64,000 bases of DNA from contig NC_049909.1 of NCBI RefSeq assembly GCF_001411555.2, positions 10,175,485-10,239,484 of the forward strand, in the 5' to 3' direction. A program made the position numbers and the translations under genes. Within the stretch, counting starts at the first letter, position 1, and each line of letters begins with the position of its first letter. The notes beneath the pieces are model-generated. The model saw only the letters and a program-made list of their open reading frames with translations. It was not told where the DNA came from and did no database searches. Below, piece by piece: positions 54,654 to 64,000 of the stretch. The DNA is from Juglans regia. Taxonomy: Eukaryota > Streptophyta > Magnoliopsida > Fagales > Juglandaceae.

Positions 54654-57214
54654 TGTAAGGCCCAGTTTTTCTTTTTCTTTTTTTTTTTTTTTTGTTTGTG
54701 AGGCCCGGTTCATGCTTGAGTGCCCAGCCCTTTTCCTTGGAGGTGTGCGAAGGGTGCCGTTTTGGAGGTAAATTTCTTCTTCCTCAACTTCTCCCCCCCC
54801 CTGATTCTTTCTCCCCCTCTTTTCTCTCCGATTTCTGGTTTCTCCCGCGTCTCTCTTTCACGTTACTCACTTCCCGATTTCGTATTTCCTTTTCGTTTGG
54901 TCTGTTTTCGTGAGTCCGAATTTCATGCCTTAACTTTTCTCCATTTTCTTTTCCCTCACATTCGGTTTCCTCTCAAAGTCGACGCCTCTCGCTCGTGTTC
55001 CTCCATCACTGCAGTTCAGCATTCTCTCTTTACACTCGTCTCTTCTCTCCTTCTTGCGCAGTGTCGTCATCTTCAGGTATCTCCCTTTCCTCTCTAGTCG
55101 AAGCCCTTCCTTTTATTTTATTTTTTTTCTTCATTTTATCCTCTGTTTCAATGCGTAGCCGCGTGGGTTTCTTTTTCTTCCAGGTGGTGTTGCTGCGTTT
55201 TCTCTCTATTGGTGGTTTGGCTTTTAGACGCTCAACCACTCTCGTTCTCTTTTGTTCTCTCTCGTCGGTGAAGTGGTTAATCTCTTTGCCATAGTGTTGA
55301 CGCCGAGCTCTGTCAAACGGGTAAGGAAACCGAGTGCCGTGTTACAATTTTTTTTTCTGTCTCTTTCATGGTGTGAATTCGTGGCTTTTGATGTTATGAT
55401 CATTGAAAAATTTCTATTGTTTATAATCAAATTTGGGGGCTTTGTAATATGATGGTATTTTGTTGTTGAAGAAGGATTATAAAGGGTGGCTTTTGGGTTT
55501 TGACGAGGTGGTGTGGGAGGAGTTTTGAAATTGTGTAATATTGTTTTGCTTGAATTGTTGGTGGTTGCCTGGGGTTACGAGCTGCTGAAATGAGTGTGAA
55601 TTATTGATTATTTGGAGTTGCATTGTTGTTGTTTTGGTTGAGTTGTGACGATTGCTTGGAGTTAGGGGCCATTGAAGTGGGGTTGATATTTTGATTGTTT
55701 GTGTTTGACGTTGATTTTTGTGGGTGTAAAGGTCAATATTAAGATTAGTATATGGTATTTTGGATTGAAATGTGGGTTGTCCAATTTACTATATGGTTGT
55801 CTTAGTGAGTTGTTGTTGCTATTATATGGTTTGAGATTTTGGGTTTTAATTATTGGATGGAAGTTATGCCATTTGTCGTTTAATACTCGGTGTATATATT
55901 TTGTTTCTATCAATAGGTGACGAGATTTTTAGAGGTCGAATTCAAGACATAGATAATACGCTGCAGGAGTCAGGTAAGCGGGGTTCCTATGCTAGGCTTT
56001 ACACGAATTATTGAGACTGAGGTTGATTTTCTGAAAATTTTGCATATTTTGTGATGAAATGAGAACTTAGGAAAAACAAAACCAACCTCGATCGTTTATT
56101 TGCATACTCATGAAATCTGTGTGGAAAAGAAAAATTATTTCTGACATACATTGTGTAGACATGAGCTAAATTTTGTTATGATGTCTCTGAAATCTGAAAA
56201 AGAGCGATATTTGAGAATTCTGAAAAATTGTGCATTTATTTAGAAAGATGCTCTGACTTTTGTTTTCAGTATGTAAGAATGACTTGATTATGTTTTGGTA
56301 CTCTGTTTTACTTTGATATGGCATCTGAAAACCTTTGGCATGGTGTACTGATTTTGTATCTGACTCTGTCTCTGCTCTGCTTTGCTCTATTATGCTCTGC
56401 TTTGTTTGTGTTGGTACCAACTTCTCTGTCTCTGAGTGCACCCACTTTGGAAACAAAGTGGTTTTATTGTGGTCTTTCCTATGTGCACACTTGGGGCTCC
56501 GAGAAGAATAAGGGAAAGATTTCACCTCTGTCTCTGCCCGGTTTGGCCACCGGAGATAGCACAACCCTACCACGGGGGTGAAACATGGTTTCTGCTCTGT
56601 AAGATGCTCTGTTTTGATTTGATGATGATGCTCAGTTTATGTTATGCCAAAGTACTATGGATTTTACTTGTCTTAAAATCATCGCTCTGTTACTTTTAAA
56701 AATATGTTCTGTTCTGCATGATAACTCTGGAAAATATTTTGTTTCGCATGCTATACTTTGTAAATGCTCATGTTTGCACGCTAGCATATGGCCTCTGCTT
56801 ACTGAGTTGTTGATAACTCACCCCCTATCATTATAATATTTTTCAGATGATGTGGAGAGTCCAACTGAGGACCTGGATTCGATTGGTGAGCATGATTAAG
56901 CTAAGGAGATGATGTTAGAAGAAGGAATTCTGATGTCCTTTAGTTTTAATGTCTTTTAGATTTAATTATATCTTGGATTTAAGAAGACTTATGAAATTAT
57001 TAGTTTGGTTTGTTATGACTACTGGGAGATTGTGGACTCTTTAGTTTATTTTACTGCGGAAATGACTTTGTGGAGTTTTCAATGTGGTTATTTAGAATAC
57101 ATGAGATTGAGTTTTGCTAATTAAGTTTTTGGAGTTTTATTTAGTTGTGTTGGAAAACATGTTCTTAAGTTACAGGTAGTAATTCTCCAGGCCACCTAAA
57201 TTTGGGGCGTTACA
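54654..57214 (+). mobile_element. Solo LTR H (2.56 kb)
   Basis: Starts TGTAAGGCCCAG, ends TTGGGGCGTTACA; perfect GAAGG duplications at 54649-54653 and 57215-57219. Same family as LTR G. It has the CT-rich leader (54740-55300), exon-like and intron-like blocks and one copy of CTACCACGGGGG (about 56568). No coding capacity. Confidence 0.92.
55323..56846 (+). other. Intron-exon-intron-like block in LTR H
   Basis: Possible donor CGG|GTAAGG near 55320; acceptor ATCAATAG ends 55916; exon-like piece 55917-55973 (57 nt) beginning GTGACGAG; donor CAG|GTAAGCGGGG at 55974; acceptor TTTTTCAG ends 56846 (873 bp). TGAGTTGTTGATAACTCA is at 56803-56820. Confidence 0.55.
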
Positions 57215-58144
57215 GAAGGAGGATGGTCAAAAGGAAAAAAATAAGAAAGATTGAGGATAAGGGAAGAACATAATCAAGTGATGGAGATGGAGGAGTATGA
57301 GAACTATCAAATTGTACAAACAATAGGAAGAACTAAGGGATCAGTAGAAGAGGGAGAATAGATAGGTGAAAATGGAAATATTTTTTCATAGAAAAAAAAT
57401 GCCTTGAAATAAAAGATGGATAACTGCGAAGATGCAAGGCTTAGCTCTTGAATCAAATTTAGTCTGATTATGCGAAAGAGTCAAACACAGCGTAAACCCA
57501 TGTGTGCAAGAAGAGGAACTATATGTGGAGTCTAATTTGAAAAAGGAATATGAATTTGATTTATAAATTAGCAGCTGTGAAAACACATTCACCATAAATT
57601 TCAAGAGAAAATTAGCTTGAAAGCTAAGAGCTTGAGCCACATTTAGAAAGTGGTGGTTTTTTCTTCTTCAAAATGTGTTTTTTGTTGTGGAGTTTCAGTG
57701 CAAATCTTTGATGAACAACAACCTTAGAATTGTAAACATGAAGCATATCGAACTCAAGGTCATTGTCTATTCTATGTTGTCGAATTTTGGTGTTAAGTTA
57801 TGTCCTAATCGTAGTAAGGAACAAACTAAATGTTTTATTAGATTTCATAAGATAAAACCACGTACATCTATAAAAATAATCAAGGAAGGTTTGAAAATAT
57901 TTGAAATCATTCAGAGGAGTAGAATAAGGTCCCCAAATGTCGTAATAATAAGAGCAAAACAATGAGTAAATTTTTTTTAATTAGAATGACAGGAAATTGA
58001 TGCTGCTTAAATGTGGATAAATAGTAAAACGTAGACCATTAGAAGCTTTATTACTATGTACAGTTTTATCTAACAAGTCTAGAGAATGATAAGTGTCCAA
58101 GTCTCTAATGCCATTTTTTGGAATTGGCAAGAGGAATACAATAG
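57215..58144 (-). pseudogene. Copia integrase-core relic, copy 2
   Basis: Minus-strand frames contain 'DIWGPYSTPLNDFKYFQTF' and 'YRCTWFYLMKSNK' (near 57930-57860), 'RIDNDLEFDMLHVYNSKVVVHQ' (second catalytic D region), 'AQALSFQANFLLKFM' and 'LSHNQTKFDSRAKPCIF' (57640-57420), i.e. Copia integrase core and its C-terminal part. The stretch next to LTR H continues as linker. The segment 57305-58144 is nearly collinear with 15985-16815. Together with 54204-54653 and 52005-52112 it is one Copia copy broken by LTR H and the hAT element. Confidence 0.75.
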
Positions 58145-60213
58145 CGTTGCTTCGTTATCTGGATTTTCCGTCATTTGTGCCCTTTTGTCAAAGCATCATT
58201 TTGCATTCGCAGCCTTTCGCACATTTCCCTTCAACCGTTGTGGGTATTTATAGTCTTCAGACACTCTCTTTCCCACTTCTCTTTCTATTCTCTCATTTCT
58301 TCTCTCGAGCACTCTATTTTCTTCACACTCTTTCCCTCAATCTTCGTTGCAAATCTATGGCTTCCTCTCGTGGGGCTGGTTCTTCATGACCCCACGAGTC
58401 CACTATTCATCCTGAAGGGGCCGCTACTAACCCTAATAGGGAAAGGAAAAATGTTCCTCACTCGATGTTTTAGGGTCATCGGTGGTCCTCAACCATTTCT
58501 CATTAAGAATTGGACGCCGTGAGGGACAACTTCAAAAACTTGGATGTGGTGGTTTTAGGATTGCCTGACCAGCATCGTGACGCTATCAACATGAGAGGTA
58601 TGGTCATTTCTATTGCTTTGCATATGGCCATGTTTGTGATGGGGCTTCATTTGCCCTTTGTACGACCTGCCCGTGACGAGTTAGATGTTTTGGGACTTGC
58701 CTCGGCCAAACTAGTGCCTAATGCTTGGAGGATTTTAATGGCTTGTCGCTTCCTTTGGCGGTGAGTGTTGGAGCCCACAGGTGATGAATATCCCGATCTC
58801 ACGGCTCATGAGTTTCTTTATCTTCATGGGTTTAGACCTTTGGATGGGAACCATTGTAGTTTTAGGTCCAACAATAAAATAGTTCATTTAGAGCATAAGT
58901 ATTCCCATGCCAAGGATTGGCAGAGGAGATTTTTCTTTGTCTCCTGTGATGGTTGGGAATTCCTTGTGGATGTGGTTTTGAATCTTGAATTCCCCATTAG
59001 GGCTTCGTGGTCTCCGATTCCCGAGGAGCGTGGATTCGAGATTCTTCTTTTTACCTGAAAGGAAGCTCGTATCCAATTGGTGCAGGCTTGGTCAACAAAG
59101 AATGCCAGCTCTACCTGTTTGGATGTCATTTTGACTCGCTCTAATATTTATAGATTCTTAATGGTGCCTAGTCGGGCGCACATTTTTGGGCACGAATTTT
59201 TGGGTGTTCCATCGTCAGTGAGTTGTTTAAAAAGGGGGCCACCACCCACTGCAAGGGGAGGAAGAAAAAGAAAGATTGTGCAGTTGTGGCACCTTCAGAT
59301 GAATCTAGTTCCACAAAGGTTGGGCCCTTGCCACCACCTTTGGCAAGTGGTTAGGAAAAATCAGACCCTCCCCTAGTACCTTCAACCAATTCCCTTGACG
59401 AGATTATGGCTCAAGTCAAGGTCGATCTCGAGTTGGTAATAGCGGTTGAAGCAGCAACTGAAGCTGCCTTGTCGCCTAATATACTATCTGTAGTTACTTA
59501 GCAGATAGGTGACCACATCAACTTAGATGAGTGTGACGACATTGTAACTCTAAACCCAGAATTCCTTAATGCACCTCAGAATGTACCGAGCAGCTTTCCT
59601 TCTTTCGACGCTTCTGGGGGATCCCCTCAGGTCGAGGATGTTGAAGACCTATTAGTGGGAGCTACAATCCTGGCATCTGGCTCCCCCCTTGGCTCAACCA
59701 TCTCTGGTGGGGTTACCCCTGAGTTACCTCTTGTCTTCCCAACAGTATCTCCTACCAGTAGAAGTAGGGTATTGATCCGGTCTTCGCCTTTCAGCATTTC
59801 CCCCGCCGGGGATTGTAACGCCCCGTCCCCGAGGGTCCGGAGAGTTAACTCATATAACTTGATAATCAACTCTAACAAGGCTAGAGTACTTCCAAATTCA
59901 AGAATATATATTTTCCCAAACCTCAAATCAAACGTAAATACTTCAATTAAATAAACCATATAAACTCATTTATCCTATATTCAATCCAACAACCCAAATA
60001 AAAACAACTCTTCTTCATGTCTCAAATAACAACTAGAAATAATATAACATTAATATAAGTCTCCATAAACCGTCTAAATCCATTGAAGCAAACTTAAGAA
60101 AAATAATTAACCTCCGACACCAACACTAATATCATGAGATACCCAACAACAAATCACTGCTAATCTTCTCCATAGACTCTAATACTGATCCTCAGCTGAA
60201 CCATCGATGTCAT

Positions 60214-61192
60214 CTGAAATATTATGAAGATTAACGGAGTGAGTTATCAACAACTCAGCAAGCAGAGAGCATATACTAGCATGTAAACATGAGCATTTAT
60301 AACATTTGATAAGCCGAACAAAACATTTACTTTCAGAAAGCAGAAACAAAACTTGTACAAAAATATTAGAGCGAAATTTTCAGAAAAATAAACTTATTCC
60401 AAAAAGAGAATCCGTAGGCATTTCTAAACTGACACATTATAATCATATCATCGTTTAATAACACATCGGGACAATACCATATTTAACCCCCGTGGTAGGG
60501 TTATAAACCACCATTATACCCGTGGCTGGGCCATATTCCATGTTTCACCCCCGTGGTAGGGTTATAAACCACCATTATACTCGTAGCTGGGCCATATTCC
60601 ATGTTTCACCCCCGTGGTAGGGTTATAAACCACCATTATACCCGTGGCTGGGCTGTATACCATGTTTCACCCCCGTGGTAGGGTTATAAACCACCATTAT
60701 ACCCATGGCTGGGCCTTAACAGAAACCGAACAGATTTCATCGAAAATCCGATTACAATCATATACAGAATCAGAACTTCATGCCAAGGTTCTTAGATGAC
60801 ACATCTTTTCAAAACAAAATACTGAAAAGCTTCAGATCATTTAACATGTTCGAGATAAACATAAGCAGAATATTCTCATTTGTTCATAACAAAACTTCTA
60901 AATTTTCATATTCGCTTTTTTACATAATTCAGAAATAAAGTGCACAAAACTAGTTCATGTCTACACCAGTCATGACAGAAAAACACTTTCTCTTATATAG
61001 AATTTATGCATATGCAGAATAAACATCTGAGGTTGTTTTCAGATCATCTCTTTCAAAAAGAAAATAAACACATTTATTCTCAAAGTCAACCTCCTTTTAT
61101 TTATTTTATGCAAAACTAGTATATGAACTCGCTTACCTGACTTCTTCGTATTATCAACACCTTAAGCCGGAACTCTAATAGTAACACCACCT
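60214..61192 (-). other. Exon- and intron-like block in LTR I
   Basis: On minus: acceptor TTTGTTTAG ends at 61191; exon-like piece 61190-61137 (54 nt); donor CAG|GTAAGC with the GT at 61136; acceptor AATATTTCAG ending at 60214, giving a 923 bp block. The array lies inside it. Confidence 0.55.
60483..60720 (-). repeat. Tandem array, four ~60 bp units in LTR I
   Basis: Four units with cores CCGTGGTAGGGTTATAAACC on the plus strand, starting at about 60489, 60550, 60611 and 60672. They are the reverse complement of the arrays in LTRs A and C. As in those, the unit nearest the LTR 3' end has TTTAACCCC in place of TTTCACCCC. Confidence 0.95.
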
Positions 61193-63519
61193 AAACAAAA
61201 AGAACATATATCCAACATTTAATAACCAATCTAGTAGACTGCTATTTATTGAGTAATAAATCAAAACAGTCCCTTCACAGCTCCATAACTATCTAACAAT
61301 TAAACCCGAACAACTCTCTCTTCAAATCATTCGCATTTAAAACCCAAAACAGCCACCACTTTCTATTAACACCAACCAACTATAATTATTCCCAAAACTA
61401 ACCACAACACCTCCAATAATTAAAACATAATCCAACCCAAACTTCACTTCCAACCTTCGAATAAAACAATTTCAGTGCACACATCAATACTCTAATCATT
61501 CAACAATTCAAAACTTACACAAAAGTTCAATACAACTAGTTCCAAATTACCCATCATTTTACACCAAAAAGTCTAAAATAATAGTCCAAAACAGTCTCAC
61601 AAATCCATCCAAAAATCATACTCCTCAACATAAAAATTCCATCACACTCAACCACCATTAAAACAGTAACTCTATTACCCAAGAGAAAAAAATCCCAAAA
61701 CTCCAAACCGCTTCGAATGGGTCACTACAAATTCACGTCCAAAAATATTCACAGAAATCTCTAGTGAAAGAGAAAGTGACCTGCACAAGGAAAGTTTGAG
61801 AATCTGAGTGTGTGCGTGTGATCAAACCCAGCAGCACCAAAAGGAGATAAGCCGTGCGATTAAAACAAAAAAGAAAGTGATAAATCCGGATTGAAGGAAA
61901 AAGAAATTACCAAACCTTGTTCAAGAGACCAAATGACACTGCAATGAAAAGAAGAAAAAATAAATAAATTGCAGTTCCAAAAGCTTGAGTTGAGCGCACG
62001 GTGAAGCCCGAAAAGAAAAACATAGAACGAGAGAGAATGATGGCTCACCTTCGAAGAACCAGAAAATTCGAGACCCATGGAAAACATATATGTCGGCTAA
62101 GGATGAAACACCAGTCCACACAAGAAAGAGAGTCTGAGTGGTTCGCAAAATGTGGTGAGGAAGGCTATTCATGTGCGGAACCGAAAATAGAAATCGTGGG
62201 GCGTGGGAAGCAGTTGCACGAGAGAGGGAGAAAATCACGGAAGCAAACAGAGGAACTTAGCGGGGAAGAAGAACAGTGCAAGGCAGAAAGGAAATTAATC
62301 CCTCCCCAAAACGACGCCGTTCGCCACTCAACAAGTTCGTGGGCTGAGTTTTCGTGCATCCGACCAAAGCAAAGGGGCTGGGCCTAAAGCCTGGTTATTA
62401 CAGGGGTGGTGAGCCTTCTTCGACTTTTCTAGAGGAGAATACTCTCGCTGGTTCTTCCTTCTCGGGCAATTAGCTGCTCGAGAGGATGACGCAGAGCCAC
62501 TCCCCAATCAAAAGGTGGGAGCAAATACGAGCATTCTTTCAAGTACTCCATTAGTCTGTTCATGATACTCCTGCTTTGGAGGGTTTCACTAATATTTCCT
62601 TTAAGGTTATTGATCCATGAGGTTCATCTAGTGCTCGCCCAGCTAGTTCCTATCAGGACTCGCTTACTCGCAGTGAAGAGGTCTTTCACTCCACCATTCA
62701 TAACCTTCGGAGTATTCTCTCACCAATGAGTTCCTTTGCCTTAAGATTTATTTATTTTTCTTTCTTTTTGTTTTTGACTCCCTCTTCTTTCTTTTCTTTT
62801 CATCTTTCTTTTTTTTTTTTTCTTTTTTAGGGAGTTGACCCGCTGGCGATAGGTTTGTTTGAGGACTAGTTAGAATTGGAGGAAGATAACCAATCCATGT
62901 GATTCTTTATTGGTAAAGCCCATAATGTCGTCTGTGCTACTCGTGTCGAGAAGGAGGAGATGGCTGCCGCATTGTCCCGAGCTGAGTCTCACTCCTGTGA
63001 GCTTGAAGATGGGTTGGCTTCCTTACGTGCCCAAGTTGACTCGCTTAAAATGGAGTTGGCGAGCTCTTTGGAGGAATTCAGCTATCATCGTCAAGAAGTA
63101 GAGACTAATAGGAAGGAACGGGATGATCTAACGGCTTGCATTATCCAAATGAAAGCAGATAGTAAGGGGCTGAAGAAGGCGAAGGCTGACTATGCTGGTT
63201 GCCTGCTAACCTCCGAAGAAGGGTGCTAAGAAACCAATACTAGACTGAGCATAGAGGAGGGTGAGAAAGTCAGGGCCGAAAAAGATCTAGCAGCGACAAA
63301 AAGATCTTAAGGAGCATGACCACCATTATTTGAAGCTGAAACAAGTTCTAGAGACTTGCAAAAAGCATCTATCAGACTTGAAAGTTATGCAAACTGAATT
63401 GAACACCAAGTTGGGCCATTCTCAGAGTGAGGTTGCTCTCATTCTTCCTCAACTGACGGCTGCCTACTCTGTTCGAAGCCGAGCCAGGGGTCTTGGGTTC
63501 GAGTTTGGAATTAAACAAT

Positions 63520-64000
63520 TGTAACGCCCAGACCCCGAGGGTCCGGAGAGTTAACTCATATCACCTAAAATCAATTCCAACTAATGCATTTAAAATAAAC
63601 CAGAGTCTCCATAACATATTAAGCCATTTGTTCAACACAAATATCCATATTCCTACGTAAGGCACATCAATGGTGTCTCGTCGTTATACATAACTTTTCT
63701 ACTCGATTAGAAACATTCGTTACTCAACATTCCAAAATCACATAAAATATCAATTCTACCAAAAAGTTACTCTTCAAGAGTCATTGCACCCTAAGGCACT
63801 TAGTCTTCTATGTTCCACAAAACCTGCACATACTCCCTATTCCTGGTTCTCAGCTGTTGCATCAAAATTATCTGAAATATATTATGAAGATAGGGGTGAG
63901 TTATCAACAACTCAGTAAGCAGAGAACATATACTAGTATGCAAACATGAGCATTTACAGATTTCATAATGCAGAACAAAACACTTTTTATTTTCATAATG
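63520..64000 (-). mobile_element. LTR J, partial, running off the window
   Basis: Starts (plus view) TGTAACGCCCAGACCCCGAG after ACAAT and shares 'GAGGGTCCGGAGAGTTAACTC' type sequence with LTR I. The acceptor-like CTGAAAT (TTTCAG on minus) is at 63872-63878 and TGAGTTATCAACAACTCA at 63897-63914. It lies inside the coiled-coil part of the Transposase_28 element, in the same orientation as LTR I. Confidence 0.85.

Larger units (their letters stand above)
59814..62402 (-). mobile_element. Solo LTR I (2.59 kb)
   Basis: On the minus strand it runs from TGTAATAACCAGG (62402) to GACGGGGCGTTACA (59814). The flanks GGGAT and GGGGT are an imperfect 5 bp duplication. It interrupts the linker of the Transposase_28 ORF. 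It contains a four-unit array, the hairpin motif at 60240-60257 and the splice-like blocks. The plus-strand ORF at 62001-62387 lies in its antisense leader and has no domain. Confidence 0.85.
58146..63519 (+). pseudogene. Transposase_28 element, right copy, interrupted
   Basis: A TATTTATA box at about 58246 precedes a CT-rich leader and ATG 58357 (MASSRGAG). The family core is read at 58510-58764 ('HMAMFVMGLHLPF', 'LDVLGLASAKLVPNAWRILM') and continues 'DLTAHEFLYLHGFRPLDGN...KDWQRRFFFVSCDGWEF' to 59058. A linker (59100-59813) contains VTLNPEFLNAPQ. After LTR I come the rest of the linker, a T-rich intron-like tract ending TTTTTTAG (about 62830) and a coiled coil: 'EMAAALSRAESHSCELEDGL' and 'LRAQVDSLKMELASSLEEF' (62960-63229), then 63330-63519. 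Broken by few stops (58388, 58762, 59056 and others), so younger than the left copy. LTR J truncates it at 63520. Confidence 0.75.

Noticed and set aside
62001..62387. 128-residue plus-strand ORF
   Set aside because: It lies antisense in the leader of LTR I and has no recognisable family.
59809..62407. Reading the flanks of LTR I as a perfect target duplication
   Set aside because: GGGAT and GGGGT differ at one base, so I record it as imperfect.
1..64000. tRNA, rRNA or snRNA genes
   Set aside because: I saw no cloverleaf with box A/B elements or rRNA signatures. The only tRNA-related sequence is the primer-binding site at 30587-30605.

Overview
The window is nuclear DNA of a flowering plant, most likely a woody eudicot. 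The evidence is a germin-like protein gene with plant promoter spacing, plant LTR-retrotransposon lineages (Tekay/Del chromovirus, Athila, Tat-like, Copia), plant-type LINEs and a plant hAT element. AT-rich MITEs with GTTTGG/CCAAAC ends resemble ones I associate with Fagales (walnut and oak relatives), but the species call is only a guess. There are no bacterial features. Almost everything is transposable-element sequence; the only intact host-type coding genes I can support are two near-identical germin-like protein (GLP) genes on the minus strand at 6809-7480 and 49977-50648.

Layout. 1-2630: a decayed LINE ORF1 relic, a LINE 3' tail and AT-rich filler. 2631-8655: GLP segment copy 1, carrying a 2.7 kb solo LTR (A) that copy 2 lacks. 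8656-14130: a degenerate Transposase_28 ('putative gypsy type') element split by solo LTR B. 15512-16815: a Ty3 protease relic fused to a Copia integrase relic. 17024-24206: an Athila LTR fragment, solo LTR C, and a Ty3 remnant ending in a 3.56 kb LTR (D). 24207-31480: a decayed Athila element on the minus strand. 31500-36415: a plus-strand LINE split by a 714 bp solo LTR (E). 36395-43178: a minus-strand LINE with an RNase H domain, split by solo LTR F. 43181-48530: the 3' half of a young Tekay chromovirus (pol with chromodomain, polypurine tract, LTR G). 48531-52000: GLP segment copy 2. 52005-58144: one Copia relic split by a 2.1 kb hAT element and by solo LTR H. 58146-63519: a second Transposase_28 element, split by solo LTR I and cut by the start of LTR J at the window edge.

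How the parts relate. The two GLP genes form a direct duplication about 43 kb apart. Most of the intervening DNA is nested insertions, whose order can be read from target-site duplications (GATAC, TATGA, ACTCC, TATTG, GAAGG, AGCTTAGC). The 2.5-3.0 kb LTRs belong to related families. Several share a hidden organisation: a pyrimidine-rich leader with a GT donor, a 54-63 nt exon-like block, and a second intron-like block of 850-923 bp that opens with CAG|GTAAGC or a close variant and ends in TTTCAG. In three of the LTRs a four-unit array of about 60 bp lies in or near that second block. I regard this as the most interesting unexplained structure here.
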